Assembly (NCBI GenBank): GCA_032622095.1
Contig: CP136067.1
Coordinates: 119,215,281 to 119,279,280, forward strand
Direction of reading: 5' to 3'
Source: Siphonodentalium dalli
Taxonomy: Eukaryota > Mollusca > Scaphopoda > Gadilida > Siphonodentaliidae
DNA length: 64,000 bases
Below are positions 20,870 to 32,356 of this stretch, one piece after another. A program made the translations under genes and the position numbers. A model generated the notes under the pieces. The model was not told where the DNA came from. It worked only from the letters and a program-made list of their open reading frames with translations, and ran no database searches. Every line of letters starts with the position of its first letter. The first letter of the stretch is position 1.

Positions 20870-22060
20870 GATTTATAAATATATTACCTTACAGGCTCAG
20901 GCTTCCTAAATACATATCTTTCACAGGAGGTTTTCCAAATCCATTATAAGTTTATAACGAACTGGTTATTATGTAATCGTCTGTTGCTGAGGGGTAATTA
21001 TGTATATGCCTGTATGGTACGTGTACATAACTCTTCGGTTATTGTGCACATATTTGTTGCTGGAAGTTTATAAATATGTGGTTATTGGGCACACGTTTAT
21101 GACTGGTGACGAACTTATGGTACATACATTTATAACGGTTCGGTTATTATATGCATACATGTCTGTTTCGGACTTCTTGGTCATTGTGCACACACATATA
21201 ACTTTATGTTGATGAAAGATGGTCTTATGCACACGTTACGACAGTGGATGTTATGCATACGTATGTGTATACCTCTTTGGTTCTTGTGCACACGTCCTAT
21301 ACCTCCAATGTTCTTATACATACATGTACGTACACTGGTTGTGTTATTAAGCCTGTTTACGGGTTAGGCATGTTTGCTCATAGGTATGCTCAATTTTTGT
21401 ACCTTGGAGCTGTTGCTCTAATACAGGTACCGTAAAACGTGTTTACTTTGGCCCAGTGGGGTAACTTTGACCCAAAACAAAAAGTGACAAGTCTCCTTGG
21501 TTGTAAGTTATCAAACTGGAAAGTAAAAAAGTGGGCCTAAGTATGCCCGCTTTACGGTAGCTTTCTGGATATATTATTTTACAGGCTCTTTCTACATATA
21601 TTATTTTACAGCAGGCTTTCTAACTATATTGGTTTACAGGTTGCATGTTAAATATATACTATTTTACATAGTTTTGTTTGCTCCAAAAATATTACTTTAC
21701 GGGTGGTTCTCTACATATCAAGTTTTCTTTTAGGTGGCATTGTATATATGCATATTTCACAGGCTGTCCTCTTTACATATTATTTTGCAGGTGGTGTTCT
21801 AAGTATTTTTGCCTGATTTAGCAGGTGGCTTGCTAACTATTTATTGCAGGTAGCCGTCTAAAGATTTTATTCTCATTGGTGACTTAATGGATATGTTAGG
21901 TTACAGGTGGCTTCCTCAATATATGCCATATGCTGCTTTTTACACATATTATTTTACATATGTTTTATTTCTGCATAGCTTACAGCACAAGTGGCTTTAT
22001 CAATACATTATTCTCCATGTGGCTTTCTAACTACATTCTTCCATAGGTGACATTATACAT
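20870..22060 (+). repeat. Degenerate tandem array, about 40-60 bp period
   Basis: Recurrent 'ttttacaggtggctttct' and 'aatatatt' words, as in 'attttacaggctctttctac', 'tttacaggttgcatg', 'ttacaggtggcttcctcaa'. A subarray with 'ggttattgtgcacacgt' lies at about 20740-21340. Interrupted by a small MITE at 21428-21559. Confidence 0.6.
21428..21559. mobile_element. 132-bp MITE with TACCGTAAA inverted ends
   Basis: Left end TACCGTAAAACGTGTTTACT and the complement of the right end TACCGTAAAGCGGGCATACT form a roughly 28-bp imperfect inverted repeat continuing into GGCCCA. TA at both ends suits a Tc1/mariner-type target. No coding. Confidence 0.65.
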
Positions 22061-22789
22061 ATCTTAGGTACTTGTTCATGCCATTAGTTTAGGGCAGCAT
22101 AATTCATCCTAAGGAATTTGCACATTCAATAGCATCCTTGGAACATTATTACATGGATTTGCATGGACCAGTTAATAGCCTTCTTGAGTTTCAATCCATT
22201 CAACCATTCTTCCAAGAATACTGACATTTTATCATTTGTTGTCAGTAGTACATGTACCTATGGTAGCAATCGAGTACCTAATATTACTTTAAATCCTTAA
22301 TAATTTTACTACCTATATTCTTTCAGCGTACCGCTATTTGTTTTATTACCAGTTAATATTTAAAGTATTACTCGTTTCGTGGTTTACCATAAATTTGGTT
22401 CATAATTCAATTCTTCACATTCAAAATGATAATGATTTGCGATATCTCTGCCATCATATTATAACCGGAAAATCATAGTCCGTAATGGTACCGCACTCAC
22501 GATCATATATTATATAACCACAGTTGTAATTATGGAATAGAACATATATTGGCTCCCGAATGACCAACTCATAGAATTAATCGCTTTGCACTTCTTGGCA
22601 TTCGAACAACGATTGTAACCCATTTTATAAACAAAACGCCCATGCGCCCACGGTATACCAAGAACCGCGAACCATCAATTACTTCTGTTCCGTTTGGGGT
22701 CGTCGAACTATGCGAATTACGTGCCTTTTGGGACCAAGCAAAAACCTATGCGTTATCAGGGCACGGTTAAAGTGTGTGCTTGTCTGCCT
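22061..22789. other. Interior spacer, no gene seen
   Basis: AT-rich sequence between two arrays of the split-repeat element. Confidence 0.4.
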
Positions 22790-23707
22790 ATCATGGTGGA
22801 TACGTATATACGTCGGCGATAGCAATTGACGAATCTCAAATTTATTACATCTTATACATGTAGACGGTTAAAATCGCTGTCAGCATTCCCATTTACGTTT
22901 TGCAGGGCTTAAAATCTGATGAGTATCAGAATCGTGAATCTCAATTTTATGAAACAGCTGGTTCGCTGTAGAAATAGTTCAGTTTGATTCTTGCAAAACA
23001 TTATGGGATTTAGGCTTGTTTTCTGTGCTAGCCACTTGCACGTTCAATTGCTGTCAGACTTTTGCGCGCCTTTTTGTTTTGGAGATGGCTATTCTTTTTG
23101 CGATTGTCTTCCCATCATGGTTGGCTCGTAGGTGATAGCGATTTGCTGCGATTTCTCAATTATTACACCATACATATGTTTAAACGGACGTTATCATAGG
23201 CATAGCCATTTACATTTTATAAGCTAACTGCTCGCATGTACCAATGCTGTCGCTCTTATCGCGCCCTCTCATTCGAGATGGCTATTCTAGTTTGCGATGG
23301 GCTTCCTTTCATGGCTGCCACATCAGAGTTCTCATTAGGCGATTTTCAAATTTATTATGCCTCAGCCGTTTAAACAAACGTTATCAAAGGCAAGTAGCCA
23401 TTTACATTTTATGAGATAAACAATCGCACGTCAATTTGCTGTCGCTTTTATCACGCCTCTCGTTTGAGATGGCTATTCTTCTATTGCCTTCCAATCTGGG
23501 TTCACACTTCGGCGATAGCAATTACACCCTATATACATACTTTTCAACAAACGTAACAAACAGTATAGCCATTCCATGGCTTGAATTAGAATCGTTATTC
23601 TCAATGTGATTCTCGGACAATATAAACAATTTCGGTGATTTTGGGCCTAATTTATGAGCTAGCCACTCATACGTTCAATTGCTGTCGTTCTTATCGCGCC
23701 ACTGAAC
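22790..23707 (+). repeat. Tandem array, about 190-230 bp units, four to five copies
   Basis: Units contain 'gttcaattgctgtc', 'ttatcgcgcc', 'gagatggctattct', 'aaacaaacgttatca' and 'agccatttacattttat' in the same order, at about 22860, 23050, 23245, 23435 and 23680. They are diverged. Confidence 0.7.
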
Positions 23708-23965
23708 TTAGGGGAATGTTTATCCCCACGCGCAGGCCTTTCCTGGCCATGGTATACGTGCCATCTCTTGCCATGCTTGCCATGTATACAGAGATCCTCT
23801 TCCATAATGTTGTTCAAACGAAACTCGACCTTTCATAGTCTCAATTTTGGGGAATGTTTATCCCTACGTGCAGGCCATTAAGGGCCAATGTTACTGTGTG
23901 CCATCTCTTGCCATGCTTGCCATGTATTCAGATATCCTATTCCATAATGTTGTTCAATCGAAACT
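23708..23965 (+). repeat. Tandem duplication, two units of about 147 bp
   Basis: 'ggggaatgtttatcc', 'gtgccatctcttgccatgct' and 'gttcaa(a/t)cgaaactcgacctt' occur twice in order. The ORFs beginning MFIPT in each unit are products of the duplication. Confidence 0.8.
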
Positions 23966-24539
23966 CGACCTTTGTTCCACCTGGTTCGGGTTTTCCCATC
24001 GCAAATTATAGCAGTGAAAACTTTATATTCTTTCGCTTTCCTTTGCCAGTGAGCTTATCACGCTATACAATGCGTCCACAGACTTGGCTTGTAGTCTGGG
24101 TAATATATCAACATGTAGATACATTGTTACTGTATCTTTCATATACCATTAAAAACCACTGTATTTTTATAATGACTATCAGTGTGTTTTATTTGTGGAA
24201 GTGTGGCTTGTATATTCATATACTGATTACTGAAACATATACTTACTTTACCGTAGTAAAACTAGATGCTTAATTGACCACTCCACTCATGATATAGTAT
24301 GTGCGGTCCCGTTAGGTATTACGCCTCTCTAGTCCTCGATAGATATTCAGCTTACCGTACTCCACATGTTAACTGCTCACTTTATACTGTCATCGTCGCA
24401 TTACTAATATATCTTTAATACCTCCTGGGTTGAAATAATGTTATATTCTGATCAGTCAGGTGGTAAATGATTACAATTTTCCGATTACATGAGTGGATGG
24501 TGATCGAAAATAATTGAGACCAGACTATCACATACAATG
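23966..24539. other. Interior spacer, no gene seen
   Basis: The 139-codon ORF at 23854-24273 starts inside the 147-bp repeat and has no family signature; it is not called as a gene. Confidence 0.4.
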
Positions 24540-25760
24540 AGGCTGAAAAGTATTATGCAAAGTTATACTATATCTCGAACATATTTTATATCATGGCTGG
24601 TGCTGAAACGTATCCAGACCAGTTTTATGTAAATAATTACATTAGTCTTATCGACTTCACAATCGTGAAAAGAATTTACATCAGACAACTCATATATCTG
24701 ACATACCTGGGGATGAAAAGCATTCAGACCAGACACTTCATTACACAACACTGCATTCGAGCATAGTATATATTATTGCTGGGGCTGAAAAGCATTCAGA
24801 CCAGACAATTTTATATCCACAATTTCACACTATGATGGGGCTGCAAAGCTTTCAGACTAGTATGTTATGTAAATAATTTCATTGTTCTTATTGCATACAA
24901 CAGTATCTGAAAAGAGTTCTTACTAGAAAACTCACTATATACCTGGGGTTGAAAAACATTTATACTATATACAACATATGTTTATATTAGCGCTGGGGCT
25001 GAAAAGCATTCAGACCAGACACTTCTAAAGTAACAAATTTCTTACTATGCTGATACTGTAAAGACCTGTATGTTATGTAAATAATTACATTTGTCTTATT
25101 GCTTACGGCATTAGCTGAAAAGAGTTTGTACCAGAAAACTCACCAACCTGGGGCTGAAAAGCATTCAGACCAGGCCATTTTATGGATGTAGAATTATACT
25201 GAACATAGTTTTATTATCGCTGGGGCTGAAAAGCATTCAGACCAGACAATGTTATGTACATGTAGTAGAATTATACCAGTACATAGTTTATATTCTCACT
25301 GGGGCTGGAAGCATTCAGACCAGACAATTTTATGTATGCATATTTATAATCGAATTTAGTTTATATTGTCGCTGGGGCTGAAAAGCATTAAGACTAGACA
25401 ATTTTATGTCTGCAGAATTATACTAGTACATAGTTCATATTATTACTGGGACTGGAAATTATTCAGACCAGACAATTGTATGTATTAAGAACTACAACAG
25501 AACATAGTTTATCATATCACGGGTGATGAATTATAATCTGACATGACAATTTTAAATTTACTAATTTAATCCTCACAAATTTCACACAAGAACATAGTTA
25601 AGACTATGCTGGGGCTGAAAAATATTCAGACCTGTCGGTTTGGTAAATAATTAGATTTGTCCTATTGATTAAAATAGTAGCTAACCAGTTTTCAGACCAG
25701 CCCACTCATATTCACTGGGGCTGACCAGTATTTAGCTCTGACAAGTTATTATGCAATTTC
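24540..25760 (+). repeat. Tandem array with core 'gctggggctgaaaagcattc'
   Basis: About a dozen units of 80-115 bp, each with the core followed by 'agaccagacaattttatgta' or a variant. It stands just before repeat B1. The array at 53810-54760 stands in the same place in the other element and has a similar core (GGCAAGCAGCCAG against GAAAAGCATTCAG). Confidence 0.8.
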
Positions 25761-26069
25761 AATATGATTAAGTTAATATCAATTAGCAATGTCATTTACA
25801 GTATTACTGGTTACAGTATTACCTGTTTACACTCTGAATCTACTGTTCTGTCAATTCGCAGAACCCACTATAAAATTACACTTTTGATCAATCATTCAAC
25901 AACTTGCACATTAAGTTGATATGTCTTTTGCTGCTAGCATAGCCAGGGTGGGTATATCAATATCATGCTTTGGATATCCCCTTCAATGGGCACTCGTCGG
26001 CTTCGGGTGGGGCAAAGGCATCTTATTACTGTAGCAGATGAATACTGCCAGTAACCCTGTTGTCTTTTT

Positions 26070-26251
26070 GGCGGTTATTGGCCTCCACCTTCTTGACAAT
26101 ATATTTTGTTTAAGTTATTATTGGTTGTTTATGTTTATAATAATAAACAGCCCAATTGAATCTGAACTACAGTGTTTGTTGTCAATGAACCAGCTCATCC
26201 TCCGAGTTCCCCCTCTTGTCCCTATACATAGGCTGTATATTCCGAAGAACA
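26070..26251 (+). repeat. Split direct repeat B1
   Basis: From 'ggcggttattggcctccacc' through 'aataaacagcccaattgaat' to 'cgaagaaca'. Its near-identical partner is B2 at 26651-26830. It is immediately followed by A2. The word AATAAA inside could act as a polyadenylation signal. Confidence 0.85.
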
Positions 26252-26463
26252 TAAAACCTTGATTATGAAATAATCAATTTTATTTTCTAGGGAGCGTACT
26301 AAATTAAATAGGTCCGGGACTCCGGTACCCCTTTAACAACAGGATGTACATTTTATATACGGTCATGCGCAGTCTCTTTGTCCGCCATCTATCGGGAATA
26401 GAATCAATATTTATTTTGTCCAAACATAATTCCCGTAATTCCTTTTATATCAGAATTCATTTT
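26251..26463 (+). repeat. Split direct repeat A2
   Basis: 213 bp copy of A1 (18522-18735), directly abutting B1. The final 'cagaattcatttt' is followed by a sequence different from that after A1. Confidence 0.85.
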
Positions 26464-26650
26464 CCCACCCTCCCACCCCAATATTATGTTAGCAGCTTGA
26501 GATTTATGTTTCATCTATCACTTATCCGTCTCTTGAAATTCCAAAACTTGTATTATGGCTACATATATGTTACCACTATTACTAAAGCAATAGCTAGTTT
26601 ATGATGCTAGGTATGTTTATGGAACATTGTTATATATCAACAGGTGGGAA

Positions 26651-26830
26651 GGCGGTTATTGGCCTCCACCTTCTTGACAATATATTTTGTTTAAGTAATT
26701 ATTGGTTGTTTATGTTTATAATAATAAACAGCCCAATTGAATCTAACTACAGTGTTTGTTGTCAATGAACAATCTAATCCTCCGAGTTCCCCTCTTGTCC
26801 CTATATATAGGCTGTAGATCCCGAAGAACA
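26651..26830 (+). repeat. Split direct repeat B2
   Basis: 180 bp copy of B1, ending 'cccgaagaaca'. It is the right end of the element. The 187 bp between A2 and B2 (26464-26650) resemble the C-rich start of the matching segment at 56030-56200. Confidence 0.85.
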
Positions 26831-26959
26831 CAAATAGCTAGGTCCGAAACTGGCAGATAAATAACTGGATGAAAAAATGCCTAGTATGTTGGTTGTAGGT
26901 TTTATGTTCCTGTAATTACATGTATGTTTGGAGACACCAAACAGCCACATAATTGGATA

Positions 26960-27160
26960 CACAACGGAAAACAAGAAGTAATATTCAAATAAATCAGTTA
27001 TGAAATAGTATACACACAACTGACTGTTCGGTGATATTTTGGTGCACAACAGAATCTAGTCTGTTTACCAATCAGGTACTGGTTATGAAAAATAATTTAC
27101 AACCTTGGCCAGTTTTCAAGTATTTTCAGGAATAACATATTTTTTTTTTATTTGTCACTC
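26960..27160 (+). repeat. Outer direct repeat, right copy
   Basis: Partner of 18258-18455. See that entry and the related finding. Confidence 0.75.
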
Positions 27161-27559
27161 GTTAAACCTATTATATATATTCTTTGTTTGGGAAATCACA
27201 ATTTGCCGACTGCATGGCTTTTATCTACACCTGATATGACTATATTATTTTTGTGGTCTCAATGCAGCAGATTCCCTCAATCCAAGGTGTCATATGCCGC
27301 CCTACATGTATATGCATAATATTGCATACTTCCTGATAGCACAGCCGTTTTTCCACACCCACTCTCTTTTTTGTGTGAATAGGATAAGTAATCTTCAAAA
27401 ACATGCAAAAATTAATAATTGTGATATCTTGGTACCAAAAATAACCAATGGTGGTGTTTCAAGTTATTTGCCAACCGGGTTTTGTAAATGTTGTTGATCA
27501 TATTTATTGTGACCCACACTGTATATAAAATTATACATTACACATATTATTATAGACAT
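27161..27559. other. No gene seen
   Basis: AT-rich. A 67-codon ORF at 27294-27497 has no motif. Confidence 0.4.
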
Positions 27560-30107
27560 AGATAGTTGTGTGGGCACAGAGGATCGGAGCACAAGTTGCA
27601 GAACTTATCAGAGGCCCTCTCCTCTGGCATTCTGGGTGCTAATAAATGTATTTAGAGATAGGATCAAACAATTTATGTTTGAAATGGCTGCTGCTGTGGC
27701 TGTTTGGTGTGGCTGTGGTCTCGTGTTAGTGGAGTAGGATAAAAAAAAATTAATGAGAAACGGTCAGTCGATGAAATAAATGAATGGACTGTCTCGAAAA
27801 TGCGCGTATGTATTGCTTCACTGTAGTGCGGAATGCCAAACAGGATATCTTTTCATAGAAGATGGCCACATTAAGTTCGTCCAACCGTGCCTTCATAAGT
27901 TCTCTGGAGTCTGCGTACAAAGGACAACTGAAGAAAAATGGTTTGCATCTTCACATGGAAAGTCCACAATTACATGTTGGTTGAGCCGAGATGTAATTTT
28001 CATATCTGTCAAAGTTTAGATCATTCCAGTTATTTCTGAGTCTACAGTGAAGTATGTTTAGTTTCCTCTGACCAACGTTATAGTATGGTGGTGATGGTGG
28101 TGGGGGGGGGGGGGGGCAGGGGGGTTATAGTCATTTCCTGTTTGCAAAAAGTTCTATAAATATTGCTTATGATTTCGTTGAAATGGGTCGTATTCGTGAA
28201 GTAGTTTATGTATCGCAAAGGGTTTCTGATGCGGTATCGAGATGCTTCTCTGACAGTTTGGGGTAGTAAATTTGTGAGGTAGTTTGGGACATGATTAGTT
28301 AATATATTGTTCCAGGTATGCATTTTATGAAGGTTTGTCTTTCGTTAAGGGGAGCCCATCCGAGTTCGAATAATACTCTCTTATCTGATACCGAACGTGT
28401 TAGGCCACACTATTCTACCAGCGTCAATATAGAGGCAGTCGAGTTTCCGGAGGAGGCAATGTCCCAAAACAACGTCCCCGTATTCCATTATCGGGAGTAC
28501 ATAAGTTTTAATAATTATTTTTAAGAGTTTGTCTATTTACAAGAAATTTTATTCTCCTTAGTTGTGACAATCAGGCTTCCACTCGATTGCAGATTTCATT
28601 GATATGAGTGTCCCCATAAAGATTTGATTGTATAGAAATTCCAAGATGTTTGTGGCAAGCTACTTGCTCAATGTGGCGATCAGCAAGTTCAAGATCCAAA
28701 TGATCTTCCCAGGGAGTGAGTGAAAACACCATATATTTTGTTTGATCTGCATTGCATGTAACCAACCATTGTTTCGACCAGCAAGATACTCTATCAAAAT
28801 CTTCAAATAGTTCCCGCAAACTGTCATCGAGTGATGGTTGGACAGTCAAAAACATGTATCATCTGAATATATACGAGCAAAGGAGTGTTTGGTCGTTGCC
28901 AGGTCAGGAATAAGAAGGGTCCAAGGACATATCCCTGCAGAACTCCTGCCGGAATAATGTGGTACATGTAATCAGAAAAGAGGTTACCAAGTAAAACACG
29001 TTGTGATATATTGGAGAGATAGCTATTGAGCCAGTTGTGGATGTTCCGGCAACTCCATATTGTTCCAGTTTGAATAGCAACCCCCTATACCAGACTCTCT
29101 CAAACGCGTTGGAAATATCGCAAAAATATTGCTGACGTATTTAACGTCTCATCGAGGGCATGGCACAGGGTGTGGTATATCCCGAGTAACTGGAAAGTTG
29201 TGCTATGCCCTGGGACAAATTCTGATTGATATTGGAATAGTATATTATTTGAGAAATGGGCCGATAAGTATTTCAGGAAAATTTTCTCCATGATCTTGCA
29301 GAGGCACGGGAGAAAAGATAATGGGCGGTCGTTTTTACAGCTGGATTTATCGTTTTTCTTGTAGATATGGATAACATTTGCCTGCTTCCACTGTGTTGGA
29401 AAAACGCAGAACTCGATAGATTTCTTAAAAAGAGCTTTAAGAGGGTGGCGATAGCTGGTCTTGTGATTTGGATCATTTTAACGTAATTACATCGTGGCCA
29501 GATGCTTTATTAGGTTTTAACGTTCTAAAGCACAAATTATATCTTCGATAGTGAATTCAATATCTGTTACAGTGTTGCTACATTTCTGAGTGAATATTGG
29601 TAGACTATACACGACGGCTCGTTGAGGTATGAACTAGAGATGAACACACCATTGAGCATGGATGCTTTGGTGTGGTTGTCAAATACTAAGATGCCGCTGT
29701 CATCGGTAAGAGAGAGAGAGAGAGAGGGGGTAGCGTCTTTGTGTTTGGTTTGCATAATTTCCTTTATGCAGTGCCAAAAGTATTTTGACGATGGGTGCTC
29801 TCGAACGAAGCTGCATGTTACTACTAGGAAATGTTGCATCGATGTGGGTTTCAGTGAAATATAAAATGTCATAATCTTCGATTTCGTCTAACAGCCTCAT
29901 AAGTTTTTGTCTGATGCTTCTTATGTTCAAATGAAAGATCGAGATCGTTTGATGGACGTCGTTGGATTGATCACGATTGTTATCAGGACCAGGGTTAAGT
30001 TCTAGGGACCCACTGGTACAAGAAGTAACGTTAATAAAAAATTTTAGACTAATTGCGCTTATTCCAAACGGAAGCCTGACTGCACGAAATATGGGTGGCG
30101 AAGACAT
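27560..30107 (-). mobile_element. LINE-B: NPGP-type LINE with most of the endonuclease deleted
   Basis: Minus strand from ATG at 30107 to the 3' UTR near 27560. The AAGTT/AACTT hairpin lies at 27591-27608, in the same sequence context as in LINE-A ('ggatcggagcacaagtt' on the plus strand). Domains: leader with ELNPGP, the first endonuclease blocks, then a direct jump to the end of the EN-RT linker, RT and C-terminus. A G15 run at 28102-28116 and a GA microsatellite at 29707-29728 have grown inside coding sequence. Confidence 0.8.
27770..30107 (-). pseudogene. LINE-B ORF2 remnant
   Basis: Leader of 41 codons ends in SLELNPGP (NPGP codons at 29985-29996). Endonuclease begins ISIFHLNIRSIRQKL and ILYFTETHIDATF. 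Near 29815 the sequence jumps to the linker end (KYFWHCIKEIMQTKHKD in the frame open 29567-29872), so roughly 300 residues are gone. RT pieces: FFQHSGSRQ-region (29.4 kb), YQSEFVPGHSTTFQLLGIYH, a motif A remnant (AIFLRYFQRV), GVLQGYVLGPFLFL (P changed to L) and YSDDTCF, where the usual YADD has Ala replaced by Ser. The C-terminal Cys motif (CNCG...FFFSCPLYADSRE) lies at about 27850-27970. There are at least four frame changes. Dead copy. Confidence 0.8.
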
Positions 30108-30464
30108 ACTTCTTTTCGGGAGACCGTCTAATGTAGAAAACTGGAATGTAATACGTTGAAATTCTCCACGTATTTATATCAACTCCCATGAGAAATGGTG
30201 TGCAATGATCTAATTACAAGATGTTTCAACAGGGACTTCCATAACAGTTCCATTCCGTCGCGAGGCCACAGCCACAGTCACAGCTTAGCCGTAATTATAT
30301 AATTGTTGCAAACAGAGATAGACATATATAACTGTAAAAGAAATAGTAAAATAGCTCACATTAGTTGGTGTGCACAACATAAATGGTCAATGTAGCAAAG
30401 ATCAATATATCCGAAATATACCCCAAATACATGTATTACCTTTATCCAATTGACCTTGACCCTA
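30108..30464. other. No gene seen
   Basis: 5' flank of LINE-B; no motif recognised. Confidence 0.4.
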
Positions 30465-31025
30465 ATGTCCGTTTGGTGGAAATTATTGGCACTATATGAG
30501 CTGACATAATGTCTTCAAACACAAGGCTCATCGGATTGCCAACTGTGGGTTTTTTCAACTGTTCTCCAAATATTTTATGCCGTTTCCATGGCAATAACAT
30601 CAAATATTTGGAGAAAATTTGAAAGCCCCCCCCCCTCCAACAAGTTTCCACTATATGTGAAGTTTCATGCTTTAGTTACTAAAGTCACAAAATAGTTTTT
30701 ATATTTGGTCTGATGGTCTCTTAAAGGTAAATGAATCGTTACCACTAATACTATACAAAGGGTAGTACTTAAAATATTATTATAATTTGAGTTCGTTTGA
30801 TGGACTCTTAACGGCAATATGAGTTAACATAATTTATTCAAACAAGGCTCATTGGTTCTCAACACTGACCTTTTTCAACTTTTCTCCAAATATTTGAGGC
30901 CTTTGCCACAGATTTTATCCCGAAACAGGACCCCCCTCACACCGGGCACCCCCTCCAAAAAGTTTCACATATAGCAAAGCAACATACATTTGAAGTTTCA
31001 TGCCTTAGTCACGAAAGTCAAGAGT
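30465..31025 (+). repeat. Tandem duplication, period about 325 bp
   Basis: Two diverged units share 'caaggctcat', 'tttttcaactgttctccaaatattt' type text, a C-rich run before 'aacaagtttc' or 'aaaagtttc', and 'gaagtttcatgc(t/c)ttagt'. Confidence 0.65.
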
Positions 31026-31489
31026 CCACCACTGAAGGGACCCCACTATAACAAGTTATCTTATTTGTCGTTGCTGGCTTTACTTGTGGTCGTATTTTAT
31101 CCCGAAATAAATTTAGGATATAACTGGTCACCATGCGCAGTCACAGCGAACTGTTGGATGGCATTTCGAACTCTCGCGACAGCGTGTGAGCATGTCCATA
31201 TATTTCTGGAAAAAGATTATTGGAATATTTGCCAATATTCGATATGGTGAAAAGTAACAGATAAAAAAAAATCGAAATATGATAACTCTGAGGATTGGAT
31301 CCTCGACTCAAATCAAAGATTGTTTACCACACGAAGCCGAAGAAATTGTAACATAGGGTCGTTAAATCAGATTATGCATCTTTAAGTAGGCATATTATAT
31401 AGTCAAGTCTCATTATTAGTAACGAGCTACGATAGTATAACGGAGAAAACAACCAATCTCATCTTGTGAATTCATATACCACAAATCTT
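31026..31489. other. No gene seen
   Basis: No recognised feature; small ORF 30990-31250 without motif. Confidence 0.4.
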
Positions 31490-31720
31490 TCAAATCCGTT
31501 AATAATTGTTCGAAATAAATCCTGGACAACTTTCCTGGTAGCTGAACCTAAAGATTGCAATCAAAGAGCCATAACTCTGGTAAAAATGTACGGCCGGGAA
31601 GAGTTTGGAAACACGTTTCAGAAACTCCTTTTGTGAACTCACATACCAAAATGTTTGGAAATCAGATGATATTTGTTCGAAATAACCCCGGGACAACTTT
31701 CTGTGGGTGCTAAAAGCAAA
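31490..31720. repeat. Tandem pair, period about 180 bp
   Basis: 'ttgttcgaaataa(a/c)(t/c)cc(t/g)gg' followed by 'acaactttc' occurs twice (about 31507 and 31673), each preceded by 'ataccaaaatg' or 'ataccacaaat' text. The minus ORFs 31499-31849 and 31639-31821 follow the repeat. Confidence 0.5.
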
Positions 31721-31808
31721 ACAAAAATTATAACCAAAGAGCGTAGGTGTAGGTAATGCAAATGACCTGTAATCGACGGGCATGGGATGCTGAACATGTT
31801 TCTGAACT

Positions 31809-32356
31809 GTTGAACTGACAAGGCGGTCGGTCAAATTGTGTCCCCTCACATTATTTGGTTATGGCGCATCAATTACAAGTCATTTGCATAACCGACATCG
31901 GACTCTCTTCGTTAGCAATAAGTTAAACTGCTTTTCCGGACTATCTGCTGATCTGTTCCCGATGAAGTGCTGAACGGGTTTTTTTTAACTGTTGAACTGG
32001 CATGGTGGTCGATCAAATTGTGTTCCCCCATTATATTTGGTCATTATTGACCGATAACATGCCATTTACACAACCTATATCCGACTACTTTCGTTGAAAA
32101 TCAGTTAAACTGCGTTCGGGACCATCTGCTGAACTGTGCCCAATAAAGTGCTGAACGGGGTTTTGAACTGTTGAACTGGAATGTTGGTCGATTAAATGGC
32201 TTCCCCTCACTGTATTTGGTTGTGACCCATTGATTACAAGTCATTTGCATATCCGATAGTTGAGTATCTTCGTTACAAATCGGTTAAACTGCGTTATGGG
32301 ACTTCCGTATTTGCTGATCTGTTCCCAAATGAAGTGCTGAACGGGTTTTTGAACTG
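31809..32356 (+). repeat. Tandem array of about 180-bp units, array 1
   Basis: Unit starts 'gttgaactg' at 31809, 31991, 32170 and 32356 (periods 182, 179, 186). Shared words are 'atttggttatgg', 'attacaagtcatttgcata', 'agttaaactgcgttcggga' and 'gaagtgctgaacgggtttt'. The same unit forms the array at 36650-37235. Confidence 0.85.

Larger units (their letters stand above)
18522..26830 (+). mobile_element. Split-direct-repeat element (Ngaro/PAT-like layout), apparently non-autonomous
   Basis: Terminal repeats are arranged A1 (18522-18735) ... B1 (26070-26251) A2 (26251-26463) B2 (26651-26830). This is the split direct repeat order described for Ngaro/PAT/VIPER tyrosine-recombinase retroelements. 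The 8.3-kb interior has no recognisable RT, RNase H or recombinase and is filled with successive tandem arrays. A homologous B1-A2-B2 ending is found at 55017-56415 next to DIRS-like coding, which supports the class. Orientation is set by the A1-to-B2 order. Confidence 0.65.

Noticed and set aside
23854-24273. 139-codon plus-strand ORF
   Set aside because: Begins within a 147-bp tandem duplicate and has no motif; likely chance.
18522-26463. A1 and A2 as the two LTRs of an LTR retrotransposon
   Set aside because: No TG...CA ends, no target duplication, no primer site, and the B1/B2 pair around A2 fits split direct repeats better.
31499-31849. 116-codon minus ORF
   Set aside because: Covers a tandem pair, with a related ORF in another frame; no family resemblance.
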